Positions 16,577 to 25,658 of a DNA stretch of 43,436 bases are shown here, one piece after another. Origin of the DNA: Endomicrobiaceae bacterium (GTDB taxonomy: Bacteria > Elusimicrobiota > Endomicrobiia > Endomicrobiales > Endomicrobiaceae). The notes under the pieces are model-generated. The model ran no database searches. It saw nothing but the letters and a program-made list of their open reading frames with translations, and was not told the origin of the DNA. Position numbers and translations under genes: made by a program. The stretch is from NCBI GenBank assembly GCA_028690485.1, contig JAQVBD010000010.1, positions 1 through 43,436 on the forward strand. Reading direction: 5' to 3'. Each line of letters begins with the position of its first letter. Within the stretch, counting starts at the first letter, position 1.

Positions 16577-17236
16577 ATGAATTATAAAAAAGAACAAATA
16601 CCATCTCCTGAAGTTATTTGCCCAATACAGACAAACAAAGCTGCTGTATTTATAAAAAATATAGTAACCTCTAAAAAAATTATTGTTGGCGATTATACAA
16701 TTGGTTTCACTAACGCTAAACAATTCAAACAAAATGTTTCATTCCATCTTTTAAATGACAAACTTATAATAGGTAAATTTTGTTGTCTGGCAGAAAATGT
16801 AAAATTTTTTATGGGAGCTTTTCACCATAATAATACCAACTGCTTTACAACATACCCTTTCCTTCATTTGTCAGGCAAATGGGGAAAAGAACAATGGAAT
16901 GATACTGATTGTAAATTTAGAGGTGATACTGTAATAGGCAATGATGTATGGCTTGGGAAAGATTCTGTAATACTTCCGGGTGTCCATATCGGAGATGGAG
17001 CAATTATTGGGTCTTATTCTATTGTAACAAAAGATATTCCTCCATATACTATTGTTGGTGGTAATCCCGCTAAAATAATAAAAAAACGTTTTGATGATGA
17101 AACTATAGATATCCTTATAAAAATGAAATGGTGGAACTGGGATATAACTAAAATAACAGAAAACATACATATATTGAAAAGTTGCAATAAACAACAATTA
17201 AAACAGTTAGCAAAAGATATGGGTTATATTAAATAG
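16577..17236 (+). CDS. Hexapeptide-repeat acetyltransferase, Vat/CatB (xenobiotic) type
   Basis: A 219-residue left-handed beta-helix acyltransferase. The repeats are clearest in VIGNDVWLGKDSVILPGVHIGDGAIIG, and YTIVGGNPAKIIKKRF and MKWWNWD near the C-terminus are hallmarks of the Vat streptogramin and CatB chloramphenicol acetyltransferase branch. The catalytic histidine should be H83 or H84 in MGAFHHNN. The natural acceptor is unknown; many such proteins act on sugars or small molecules, so resistance should not be assumed. It lies ten bases before parA and probably shares its transcript. Confidence 0.85.
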   Translation: MNYKKEQIPSPEVICPIQTNKAAVFIKNIVTSKKIIVGDYTIGFTNAKQFKQNVSFHLLNDKLIIGKFCCLAENVKFFMGAFHHNNTNCFTTYPFLHLSGKWGKEQWNDTDCKFRGDTVIGNDVWLGKDSVILPGVHIGDGAIIGSYSIVTKDIPPYTIVGGNPAKIIKKRFDDETIDILIKMKWWNWDITKITENIHILKSCNKQQLKQLAKDMGYIK

Positions 17237-17246
17237 GAGCCACCAC

Positions 17247-18014
17247 ATGAGTAAAGTCATAGCAATAGCCAATCAAAAAGGCGGAGTAGGAAAAACAACC
17301 ACAGCAATAAATCTTACTGCAAGTTTAGCTCAGTTAGGACAGGAATGTCTGTTAATAGATATGGATCCTCAGGGAAATACAACAAGCGGACTAGGAATAG
17401 ACCAGGTAGGTATAACAAAAACAATCTATAATGTTTTGATTGATGGAGTTGCTTTAGAAGATACATTAAGAACGACTGCTATGGATTGGTTAGATGTTGC
17501 ACCTGCAAATATGGACTTAAGTGGTGCTGAAATTGAGTTAGTTAATATTCCTCAAAGAGAAGAAAGACTAAAATTAGCTTTAGAGAAATTTCAAAAAGTT
17601 TATAAATATATTGTTATAGATTGTCCACCTTCTTTAGGATTACTAACAATTAATTCATTAGTTGCAGCTGATACAGTGCTAATCCCAATGCAATGTGAGT
17701 TTTTTGCATTGCAAGGACTTGGACAACTTTCAAAAACAATTTTTGCTCTTATGCAAACATATAATTTAGATTTGGAAGGTGTTCTTTTCACAATGTTTGA
17801 TAGCAGAACAAATCTGTCTCAACAAGTTGTTGAAGAAGTTGTAAAATTCTTTGGAGACAAAGTTTACAATACAAAAATACCAAGAACTGTGAAATTGGCT
17901 GAAGCTCCTAGCTTTGGAAAACCAATTATACTATATGATAAACATTGCAAAGGCACGGAAGCATACTTAGAATTTGCATCAGAATTTCTGTCAAAACAAC
18001 AAATCATAAAATAA
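17247..18014 (+). CDS. parA: Chromosome-partitioning ATPase ParA (Soj)
   Basis: A 255-residue deviant Walker ATPase. KGGVGKTT occupies residues 11-18 with the signature lysine at the start, DMDPQGNTTSGLG follows, and VIDCPPSLG is the Walker B region. With ParB and parS it segregates chromosome origins and can influence DnaA. A good AGGAG site precedes the ATG. Length is normal for chromosomal Soj-type proteins, without the N-terminal DNA-binding extension of plasmid ParAs. Confidence 0.97.
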   Translation: MSKVIAIANQKGGVGKTTTAINLTASLAQLGQECLLIDMDPQGNTTSGLGIDQVGITKTIYNVLIDGVALEDTLRTTAMDWLDVAPANMDLSGAEIELVNIPQREERLKLALEKFQKVYKYIVIDCPPSLGLLTINSLVAADTVLIPMQCEFFALQGLGQLSKTIFALMQTYNLDLEGVLFTMFDSRTNLSQQVVEEVVKFFGDKVYNTKIPRTVKLAEAPSFGKPIILYDKHCKGTEAYLEFASEFLSKQQIIK

Positions 18015-18029
18015 CAGGAGAACATAATA

Positions 18030-18890
18030 ATGTCAAAACAAAAATTGGGTAGAGGATTAGAAGCAATATTATCACCGCTTACATCAAATAAAACAGCAAC
18101 ACCTGCAGAACATATAGTAAAAATTGCAATTGATAAGATAAAACCAAACAGACATCAACCAAGATTAAACTTTAATGAAGATAAATTACAAGAACTCGCA
18201 GAATCTATTAAACAGAACGGATTACTTGAACCAATATTAGTTATTCAATCAATTGCTCCGGGCGAATATGAATTGATAGCAGGAGAAAGAAGATTAAGAG
18301 CAAGCAAATTAGCCGGACTCAAAGACATTAAAGCAATCGTTAAAACTTCTGCCTCTGATAAAGAAAAATTGGACATTGCACTAATAGAAAATATCCAAAG
18401 AGAAGATTTAAATCCAATTGAAGAAGCAACTGCATATAAAAAATATGCAGAAGATTACAAATACACTCAAGAACAAATCGCTCAGATAGTTAACAAGAAC
18501 AGATCTGTAGTTGCTAACACTATGAGATTATTAAATTTGCCAAATAATATCCAAAATATGATTATTAGCGGTGCTATATCTTCCGGTCACGGCAGAATGC
18601 TTGCAGGAATAACTGATGAATCTAAATTACAAGAATTAGTTAAACAAATTATTGAACAGGGTTTAACTGTTCGAGATATAGAAAATATTGTATCTATATC
18701 AAAAAATAATAATAAAAATTCTAAAGCTGAAAAAATAAAAGATATTGAAATAGCTAATTTGATTGAAGAATTGCAAAGACTATTTGGAACAAAAGTTGAG
18801 ATTACCGGAAATGGTAAAAAAGGCAAAATTATTTTCAATTATAATAATTTATCAGATTTAGAAAGGGTTTCTAATATTTTAAAAAAATAA
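18030..18890 (+). CDS. parB: Chromosome-partitioning protein ParB (Spo0J)
   Basis: A 286-residue CTP-dependent DNA clamp that loads at parS. The arginine-rich GERRLRA motif (residues 85-91) and NIQREDLNPIEEA (121-133) form the CTPase region; the helix-turn-helix TQEQIAQIVNKNRSVVANTM (146-165) recognises parS. The start MSKQKLGRGLEAIL is the ParA-interacting peptide. It follows parA by 15 bases. Two parS-like sites lie 1.5 and 2.7 kb upstream. Confidence 0.97.
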   Translation: MSKQKLGRGLEAILSPLTSNKTATPAEHIVKIAIDKIKPNRHQPRLNFNEDKLQELAESIKQNGLLEPILVIQSIAPGEYELIAGERRLRASKLAGLKDIKAIVKTSASDKEKLDIALIENIQREDLNPIEEATAYKKYAEDYKYTQEQIAQIVNKNRSVVANTMRLLNLPNNIQNMIISGAISSGHGRMLAGITDESKLQELVKQIIEQGLTVRDIENIVSISKNNNKNSKAEKIKDIEIANLIEELQRLFGTKVEITGNGKKGKIIFNYNNLSDLERVSNILKK

Positions 18891-19196
18891 AATCTAAAGA
18901 TTGTTGATAAAAATCCTTTTTTTAATAAGATATGTTAAGTTATTAATAAATATTGTTTAAAAAAATAGTTGAAAAATGAATATGTTTTTAATGTTTATAA
19001 AATTTATGTTAAAAAAAGACTTTATTTGTTACTAAGTTGTGGATAAGTTTAAAAACGTTAAAAAAAATACTTGAAAAATATAACAAAATTACTGTGATTA
19101 AAGAAATTTTTAAATTGAAATGATGCCAACCAAAATGGTAAGTAAAACATCTAGACTTAGTACCAGTACAAATTATTGAATTTACAGGGGCAGTAA
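18891..19196. other. AT-rich spacer with DnaA boxes after parB
   Basis: This 306-bp non-coding stretch is rich in A- and T-runs. It holds a perfect DnaA box on the minus strand (TGTGGATAA, 19038-19046) and a one-mismatch box (TGTTGATAA, 18902-18910). An AGGGG ribosome site before 19197 serves the next gene. It could be part of the origin, a DnaA-titration site or merely a promoter region for the long gene run that follows. No RNA gene is evident. Confidence 0.5.
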
Positions 19197-20042
19197 ATGG
19201 ATTTTGCTATAGAAACAAAATTATATAATGATAATGTTTTTAAAGAAAAAATAAATAGAATTTATTTTGCAGATGCATTCTGCCAAAATCTTATTCCTAC
19301 AAAACAAGAATTAGAAAAAGCATACAAATCTGCCAAAGATAACAACTTACAGTTTACATTAAATACACCATATGTAACTGATAAAGGCATTAAACAAATA
19401 TTAGAGAATATAGAATCCATATATAAAAATGAAGAAAATTTTGAAGTTGTTTTTAATGATTGGGGTGTTTTTTACGAAGTAAAAAAAAGATTTCCAAAAG
19501 TTAAACTAATATTAGGAAGACTGTTAACAAAACAAAGAACTGATCCTAATGCATATGAAATAATTACTAATTCACAAAAAAGAAATACTGATAACAATGT
19601 AATTCCTAAAACGGTTCCTGATACACTATACCAACATTTTCAAAGTTCTGTTATCAATGACGATGTTTTTCAAAATTATTTAATCAGTAACAGCGTCAAC
19701 AGAGTAGAAATTGAATATCTGGTCTGGGATATGAATATCAAATTAACAGATAAAATTAAAGCAACTATTTATTACCCGTATGCACATATAACAACAACTA
19801 GAAATTGCGGATTATTAAATATGACATACACAACATGTAATAAAATGTGTAACGATATTCAAATACAGTATAAGAATGAAAGTATGTTGTTCCCATACAT
19901 TGTAATTGGAAATACTGTATATTATCAAGTTAACGATATAAGTAAATTGCAACAATATCCTAGTATTGATAGAATTGTATTTAACGATTTGGAAGCATAT
20001 CATAAATATCAAACCATTTTGGAGAATTTGAATGAGTCTTGA
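19197..20042 (+). CDS. UbiV-like U32-family iron-sulfur protein, copy 1
   Basis: A 281-residue member of the peptidase U32 superfamily, on the UbiV side. The cysteines C29, C204, C214 and C218 reproduce the UbiV arrangement that binds a [4Fe-4S] cluster (one near the N-terminus, then C-x9-C-x3-C late in the chain). The motif FNDWG (86-90) and GRLLTKQRTDP (107-117) are shared with the second copy downstream. UbiU-UbiV heterodimers hydroxylate ubiquinone precursors without O2. The gene overlaps the UbiU-like partner by 11 bases, which supports complex formation. Quinone synthesis genes are absent here, so another substrate is likely. Confidence 0.8.
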   Translation: MDFAIETKLYNDNVFKEKINRIYFADAFCQNLIPTKQELEKAYKSAKDNNLQFTLNTPYVTDKGIKQILENIESIYKNEENFEVVFNDWGVFYEVKKRFPKVKLILGRLLTKQRTDPNAYEIITNSQKRNTDNNVIPKTVPDTLYQHFQSSVINDDVFQNYLISNSVNRVEIEYLVWDMNIKLTDKIKATIYYPYAHITTTRNCGLLNMTYTTCNKMCNDIQIQYKNESMLFPYIVIGNTVYYQVNDISKLQQYPSIDRIVFNDLEAYHKYQTILENLNES

Positions 20043-21018
20043 TTTAAATATAGGTATAGACACTATTGATAAATTATCAAAACTTAATACCGTTGGTATT
20101 AAAAAAGTGTTTTGCGGATATATTGATGAAACTGCCAGACAAAAATGGCCGGAAGAATTCTGCACATTAAATAGACGAGGACATAATGCCAGTATTATAG
20201 GCAAACAACAGTTTAAAGAATTTGCTCTGGAAAGCAGTAAATATGATATTTCAATATATGTGACTTTTAATGTTGTATATACGCCGGAACAATATGAATG
20301 GCTTCTTGATGCAATAGACACTGTCAGTTCATATGATGCTGTTAAAGGTATAATTATAAGTGATATGGGACTACTAATAAGATTAAAAGAAATTAATTAT
20401 AATAAAGAAATTATAATCTCCACAGGAGGAACAACTTTTAATTCCTCAGCTGTATCTTTTTATAAACAATTTAATATAAAGAGAATTGTATTGGACAGAC
20501 AACTGGATATAGATGAAATGAAACAAATAATAACAAATCATCCTGATATTCAATTTGAAATTTTTTTAATGTTTGGGAACTGTCTGTTTATTGACGGATT
20601 TTGTTCTCTTATGCACTGTCTTGAAAATGAAGAAGATAAAAATACATGTTGCTATAGTCCTACTGAACTTTTAACAAATTGCGGTTTTATTCATAAAGCC
20701 CAGCGAGACAATTCATACAAAATAATAAACAAATCAAATAAGAAATATAATATTAATTTCAATGATAATATAAATAATTTAATTACAGGCTGTAACTTTT
20801 GTGCTCCGCAAAAATTAACAGACTTTTCTGATAATTTAACCTATAAAATAGCAACCAGAGGCAGCCATTTTATTAATGAGTTTGATACAATGTACCCTTT
20901 TTTACAAGAAATTTATAATTTAGAACAAACTACAATAAACAGAGAAGAACTTTTCAGGAAAATATTTCAATATAATTGTAACGGTTATGGTTGTTATGCC
21001 AGCAAAAAAATTATTTAA
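20032..21018 (+). CDS. UbiU-like U32-family iron-sulfur protein, copy 1
   Basis: A 328-residue U32-superfamily protein resembling UbiU. KVFCGYIDE with CTLNRRG near the N-terminus, SDMGLL (110-115) and LDRQLDIDEM (154-163) follow the U32 barrel pattern. The variant family signature EIFLMFGNCLFIDGFCSLMHC holds C184, C191 and C196, and C206/C207, C217, C254 and C257 supply further cluster ligands. E. coli UbiU uses four cysteines starting with the same C-x6-C step. It pairs with the UbiV-like gene upstream. It probably lacks protease activity, as in other non-peptidase U32 proteins. Reaction and substrate are unknown. Confidence 0.8.
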   Translation: MSLDLNIGIDTIDKLSKLNTVGIKKVFCGYIDETARQKWPEEFCTLNRRGHNASIIGKQQFKEFALESSKYDISIYVTFNVVYTPEQYEWLLDAIDTVSSYDAVKGIIISDMGLLIRLKEINYNKEIIISTGGTTFNSSAVSFYKQFNIKRIVLDRQLDIDEMKQIITNHPDIQFEIFLMFGNCLFIDGFCSLMHCLENEEDKNTCCYSPTELLTNCGFIHKAQRDNSYKIINKSNKKYNINFNDNINNLITGCNFCAPQKLTDFSDNLTYKIATRGSHFINEFDTMYPFLQEIYNLEQTTINREELFRKIFQYNCNGYGCYASKKII

Positions 21019-21033
21019 CATAGGATAAACTTT

Positions 21034-22365
21034 GTGCCCGAAATAGAAATAAACGAAGATTTTCAAAAAGCAATACATATACTATCTAAAACAAATGACA
21101 ATGTTTTTATTACCGGTAAAGCAGGAACCGGTAAAACCACATTTTTAAAACATTATGTAAGCCAATGTGACAAAAAATTCGTTATTCTTGCACCTACAGG
21201 AGTTGCTGCTCTTAATGCAGGCGGTGAAACCATTCATTCATTTTTCAAATTTAAAACAGATGTAACATTAGCAAAAATCGTCAAGAAAAAACTTAATAAA
21301 CAATCTATCTATAAAAATGTTGACACTATAATTATTGATGAAGTATCTATGTTAAGATGCGATTTACTTGATTGCATAGATAAATTTTTAAGACTTAACG
21401 GAAAAATTCCAAAACTGCCATTCGGAGGTGTACAAATAGTTTTCGTCGGTGATTTACACCAGCTTCCTCCGGTTGTTATGAAAGATGAACAATATTTATT
21501 TCAAGGATATTATGACAGTCCATATTTTTTTAGCGCTAAAAGTATGAAAGAAAGTTTTTGCCATATTATTGAATTTAAAAAAGTATACAGGCAAATAGAT
21601 ACAGATTTTATCAATATGCTGAACTCTATCCGTAATAATAAAATTTGCGATGAAACAATCTCATTACTAAATAAAAGAGTTAATAAAAACTTTTCAAAAG
21701 GTAAATTATCAGTTCTTTTGACAACTACAAATAAAGCAGCTGAAGTATACAATGAAAAATTTTTAAATGAAATTTCTTGTGACGAAAAATTATTTACAGC
21801 GGAAACAGAAGATATAACTGCGTTAACAAATTTCCCTGCTAATTATCAATTGAAATTAAAAATCGGCGCTCAAATAATGATGTTAAATAATGATAATAAA
21901 AACAGATGGGTAAATGGTTCTTTAGGAATAATTCAATCAATTAAAAAAGATATTACTAATGACAAATATATTGTTTATGTCAAATTACAAAATGGCAATA
22001 TCGAAGCAGTTGAACCTTATAAATGGGAATTATTCAAATACCAATGGAACGAAGATTTAAAACAAATAGAAACAGAAAGCGCCGGATATTTTTCCCAATA
22101 TCCTATGAAACTTGCCTGGGCAGTTACAATACATAAAAGTCAGGGTAAAACATTTGATAATGTAATGATAGATTTAGGTTATTACGGTGCTTTTGCTCCT
22201 GGACAACTCTATGTTGCTTTAAGCAGATGCAAAGCAATCGAAGGAATCAGCTTGGCAAGACCTATTAAAAAAACTGATATTATTGTTGACGAAAAAATTG
22301 AAAAACTTTTTGCTATGAGAGAAAGAATAAATTTTTTAACAGACCCTAAATATAAATTATTATAA
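21034..22365 (+). CDS. Pif1-like superfamily 1B DNA helicase
   Basis: A 443-residue helicase. Walker A ITGKAGTGKTTFL (26-38), IIIDEVSML (Walker B), FVGDLHQLPPV (motif III) and the C-terminal TIHKSQGKTFDNV and LYVALSRCK (motifs V and VI) follow the Pif1/RecD order. Pif1 enzymes unwind 5' to 3' and resolve G-quadruplexes or stalled forks. The start is GTG with an AGGA site; no ATG fits. It sits among modification enzymes, 15 bases after the U32 gene and two bases before a glycosyltransferase, which is an odd place for a helicase. Confidence 0.9.
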   Translation: MPEIEINEDFQKAIHILSKTNDNVFITGKAGTGKTTFLKHYVSQCDKKFVILAPTGVAALNAGGETIHSFFKFKTDVTLAKIVKKKLNKQSIYKNVDTIIIDEVSMLRCDLLDCIDKFLRLNGKIPKLPFGGVQIVFVGDLHQLPPVVMKDEQYLFQGYYDSPYFFSAKSMKESFCHIIEFKKVYRQIDTDFINMLNSIRNNKICDETISLLNKRVNKNFSKGKLSVLLTTTNKAAEVYNEKFLNEISCDEKLFTAETEDITALTNFPANYQLKLKIGAQIMMLNNDNKNRWVNGSLGIIQSIKKDITNDKYIVYVKLQNGNIEAVEPYKWELFKYQWNEDLKQIETESAGYFSQYPMKLAWAVTIHKSQGKTFDNVMIDLGYYGAFAPGQLYVALSRCKAIEGISLARPIKKTDIIVDEKIEKLFAMRERINFLTDPKYKLL

Positions 22366-22367
22366 AA

Positions 22368-23315
22368 ATGAAAAACAAACCTTTTTTTTCAATTATTATT
22401 CCATTATATAATAAAGAAAATTACATTATCAGAACCATTACATCTGTATTGAATCAAACTTTTCAAGATTTTGAAATTATAATAATAAATGACGGCTCAA
22501 CAGATAATAGTTTACAAATTGCAAAAAAAATCATAGACCCGAGAATTAAGATTTTTAATCAAAAAAATCTTGGGGTTAATAATGCAAGAAATGCCGGTAT
22601 TAAAAAATCGAAGGGTTTATTTATTGCATTTTTAGATTCTGATGATGCATTTACACCAACATTTTTAGAAACCATTTATAATTTAACAATCAAACACAAG
22701 AATTTTAGTTTTTTTGCAACAGCATTTAAACGAGTATACAAAGACAATTCCCGGATAGATACAAAATATGGAACAAAAAAAGTTTGTATTGTAAAAGATT
22801 TCCTGACGCAAATAGCAAAAACCGGTAAATTTTTTATACATATTTCATCTGTTGTAGTCAAAAGAACAGTATTTGACGATGTTGGTTATTTTTTTTCTCG
22901 TTCACCTAAACATCATAGCGGGATCACTATAGTAGATGATCTTGATTTGTGGATTAGAATCTCTTGGAAATATAATCTTGTTTATTCAAATCTTATAGGT
23001 TGTATTTATTATACTAATACACCTGTTAATGTAATAAGCGGTTACGGGTTTAAAAATTTAGATTGTACTTTTTATGAAAACACAATAAACAAATTAATGT
23101 CCGAAGCAAATACTGACAAACAAAAAGTAAATTTACAGAAATTGTTATATCGGCTAAGGAACTTAAGCGCTATACAATTTTTAATCAGAGGACATTTTAA
23201 AGAAGCAATTGATATCATTGAAAAACAACCTGAAAACAAAGAAGTTCTTAAAATTAAAAATATGATAGAAATACAAAAAGTTACAAAACAGTTATCAACA
23301 AAAAAGAATAAATAA
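22368..23315 (+). CDS. Family 2 glycosyltransferase
   Basis: A 315-residue GT-A glycosyltransferase. FFSIIIPLYNKENYIIRTITS opens the fold, IIINDGSTDNSL follows, and AFLDSDDAF near residue 86 provides the metal-binding acidic pair. The C-terminal third is helical and Lys-rich. It begins two bases after the helicase stop, so it must be co-transcribed with it. Substrates cannot be predicted, but the cluster context suggests sugar attachment to a lipid, glycan or small molecule. Confidence 0.88.
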   Translation: MKNKPFFSIIIPLYNKENYIIRTITSVLNQTFQDFEIIIINDGSTDNSLQIAKKIIDPRIKIFNQKNLGVNNARNAGIKKSKGLFIAFLDSDDAFTPTFLETIYNLTIKHKNFSFFATAFKRVYKDNSRIDTKYGTKKVCIVKDFLTQIAKTGKFFIHISSVVVKRTVFDDVGYFFSRSPKHHSGITIVDDLDLWIRISWKYNLVYSNLIGCIYYTNTPVNVISGYGFKNLDCTFYENTINKLMSEANTDKQKVNLQKLLYRLRNLSAIQFLIRGHFKEAIDIIEKQPENKEVLKIKNMIEIQKVTKQLSTKKNK

Positions 23316-23334
23316 ATTTAAAGGGTTAACAGTC

Positions 23335-24741
23335 TTGAAAATTCTTCTAATCAATCCAATATGGAGTTTCCAAAATTATCCGCCAATTAATCTTACGGAA
23401 CTAGCTTCGTATATTATTGTTAATGGTTTTAAGAATACTAAAATAATAGATTTAAACTTTGAAATTAAAAATAAATTTAATACAGAAAATATTGTTGAGA
23501 TTTGTTCCCGAAAAATCTTACTCAAAAAACCTGATGTTGTTGCAATAACATGTAATGCAGTGCAATTCCCCTTTGTATGCGAATTATCAAAAGCAATTAA
23601 AAATCAAAAACCGGAACTGCCAATAATTATCGGCGGAGTAATGGCAAGTTTAAATCCGTCTTTATTATTAAAACTGGCAAAAGCAGATTACATTATAAGA
23701 GGCGAAGGCGAACAAACTTTATTAGAACTGTTACAAGCTATTAAAAACAATTCAAATACACAAAATATTGCAGGCATTTCTTATAAAAATAAGTCTGGCA
23801 AAATACAGCATAACCCGGCAAGAGAATTGCTTGATATAAAAGAATTACCAATTCCGTCATTTGATTTAATATCTGACAATTTAACAGCTAACAAACTTGT
23901 TTGGCTTACGGCAAGCAGAGGTTGCGCCTATAAATGCAAATTTTGTTCAGGAAATACTTTATGGCATTACCAAAGAAGAAAAGAGATTGATAATATTTAC
24001 AGCCAAATTAAAATACTGAAAACAAAATATAAAATAAAAACATTTGTTTTTGGAGATGACTGTTTAACACTTAACAAAGAATGGATTTTAGAATTATGCA
24101 AAAAAATAAAACCATTGGAAATGAAATGGGGATGTTTGGCAAGAATAGACAGTGTTGATGATGAAATTCTTCAGGCTTTAAAACAATCAGGATGCTGTCA
24201 AATTTATCATGGAATAGAATCCGGCAGTAAAACTGTCAGAGAAATGCTGGACAAACAAATTAAATGTAATACTAATAAATTTATTTTAAATATGGTACAG
24301 AAAGAAATTCTAATTGGTTTTGATGTTATATGTTCTTTTATGACAGGCATTCCTTTTGAAACTAAACAAGATATTACAAAAACTGCTTCTTTAGCAAAAC
24401 AGATGAAAAGCTTGGGAGCAAAAATTCAATTATGGCTGCTAACTCCTTATTTAGGATTAAAAATAATCCAAGAATATAAAAAACAGCTAACTACAATAAA
24501 TAGAGCAAATTCTAATTTGCAGCAAGATGTGTTTAATACATCACAAATTTATTTATACAATAATTTTATTGATAAGTACCGGAAATATAATCCTGACAAT
24601 TATATGTTTTTGCCTAAAGATATGGATTTAAATACTTTTATACAGCATTTCCATAAGATACAAAAAAGTTTAGAAATAGAACAAAAAAATATACAATTAA
24701 CAAATAAAGAATTATTTATTTTAAAAAACACAAAACTATGA
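23335..24741 (+). CDS. B12-binding-domain radical SAM protein
   Basis: A 468-residue protein. The first 140 residues form a cobalamin-binding-type Rossmann domain (KILLINPIW, PDVVAITCNAVQF, IIIGGVMASLNP, IIRGEGEQTLLELL). The radical SAM cluster is bound by C197, C201 and C204 in SRGCAYKCKFC, and FGDDCL, GIESGS and SFMTGIPFET follow as usual for this subfamily. Such enzymes catalyse methylations, ring changes or sulfur insertions; the reaction here is unknown. The start is TTG with an AGGG site 10 bases before. Its end overlaps the next radical SAM gene (ATGA). Confidence 0.88.
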   Translation: MKILLINPIWSFQNYPPINLTELASYIIVNGFKNTKIIDLNFEIKNKFNTENIVEICSRKILLKKPDVVAITCNAVQFPFVCELSKAIKNQKPELPIIIGGVMASLNPSLLLKLAKADYIIRGEGEQTLLELLQAIKNNSNTQNIAGISYKNKSGKIQHNPARELLDIKELPIPSFDLISDNLTANKLVWLTASRGCAYKCKFCSGNTLWHYQRRKEIDNIYSQIKILKTKYKIKTFVFGDDCLTLNKEWILELCKKIKPLEMKWGCLARIDSVDDEILQALKQSGCCQIYHGIESGSKTVREMLDKQIKCNTNKFILNMVQKEILIGFDVICSFMTGIPFETKQDITKTASLAKQMKSLGAKIQLWLLTPYLGLKIIQEYKKQLTTINRANSNLQQDVFNTSQIYLYNNFIDKYRKYNPDNYMFLPKDMDLNTFIQHFHKIQKSLEIEQKNIQLTNKELFILKNTKL

Positions 24742-25658
24742 ATTTACTTTTAACTACACAATGTTTATCAAAATGCAAATTTTGTTTTGTTCCTAAACAA
24801 CTAAAAACAAAACATCAAGAGATGTCTTTTGTAAATTTTAAACATTATTTAGACCATATCAATAAAATATATAAAAAAACAAAGCCGATAGTAGGGTTGC
24901 TTGGCGGTGAACCTACATTGGCAAAAGATTTTCCTTTAATAATCAGTCATGCAAAAACATATACCGGCGGTATCAGATTGTATTCTAATTTGATAACTGC
25001 TAGCAGCAACATAGAATACATATTAGGCGCAAAAAATATGATTCTTGTCTGGAATATAGGTGCATATTCACAAGCATCCATAAAGAATAAACATCTTATT
25101 ATTAAAAATCTATTGCTGATTCAAAAAGATTTTAAACAAAATATCATAGCATCTATTACTTTACATCCTAAATTTAAAAAGAAAGATTTTACTGCTATCA
25201 TAAAAATATTACAAAAATATAATATTAAAAATATTAGAATAGCTTTGGATGCCACTAACCATAAATATTTTATAAATTATGGTCAGCAAGTTTATGACTT
25301 TATCAAATATCTTAAAGATTTAAATTTTACTATCACAACTTCCTACTGCGGTCATTTTGTAAAATGTATGTTTGATAATGAACAAGAGAAATATTTAAAA
25401 GATAATATTAAAAATTTTAACTATAATGATTGTGCCGTAAATTATCCTTTAGATATATTGCCTGGCGGACAAGTTGTTCCTTGTATGAAATTTACAAATA
25501 CACGAAGTTCTATAAATTTATTAAACTATAACAGTTTAAAAACTTTAAAAGCAGATATCAGTAAGAAGTTCAAGATGAAGAAAATATCAACTATATGTAT
25601 AAGATGTGATTTCCAAAAAATTTGTGGCAAATTGTGTGTAAACATTAATGAAAAATAA
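24738..25658 (+). CDS. Radical SAM protein with SPASM/twitch-like C-terminus
   Basis: A 306-residue radical SAM enzyme. The cluster ligands are C9, C13 and C16 in TTQCLSKCKFCFVP, right at the N-terminus, and GLLGGEPTLAKDF is the SAM-binding GGE motif. The C-terminus has C232, C249, C287, C290, C296 and C300 in a SPASM-like layout for auxiliary clusters. SPASM enzymes often modify peptides, but others act on sugars or small molecules, and no precursor peptide gene is visible nearby. It overlaps both neighbours, by 4 and 11 bases, so it is tightly coupled to the radical SAM gene before it and the U32 gene after it. Confidence 0.85.
   Translation: MNLLLTTQCLSKCKFCFVPKQLKTKHQEMSFVNFKHYLDHINKIYKKTKPIVGLLGGEPTLAKDFPLIISHAKTYTGGIRLYSNLITASSNIEYILGAKNMILVWNIGAYSQASIKNKHLIIKNLLLIQKDFKQNIIASITLHPKFKKKDFTAIIKILQKYNIKNIRIALDATNHKYFINYGQQVYDFIKYLKDLNFTITTSYCGHFVKCMFDNEQEKYLKDNIKNFNYNDCAVNYPLDILPGGQVVPCMKFTNTRSSINLLNYNSLKTLKADISKKFKMKKISTICIRCDFQKICGKLCVNINEK

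Noticed and set aside
19157-19171. TTAGTACCAGTACAA, reminiscent of half of a FapR operator
   Set aside because: Only one half matches the known FapR palindrome, no FapR gene is in the window and it is not near the fab operon.
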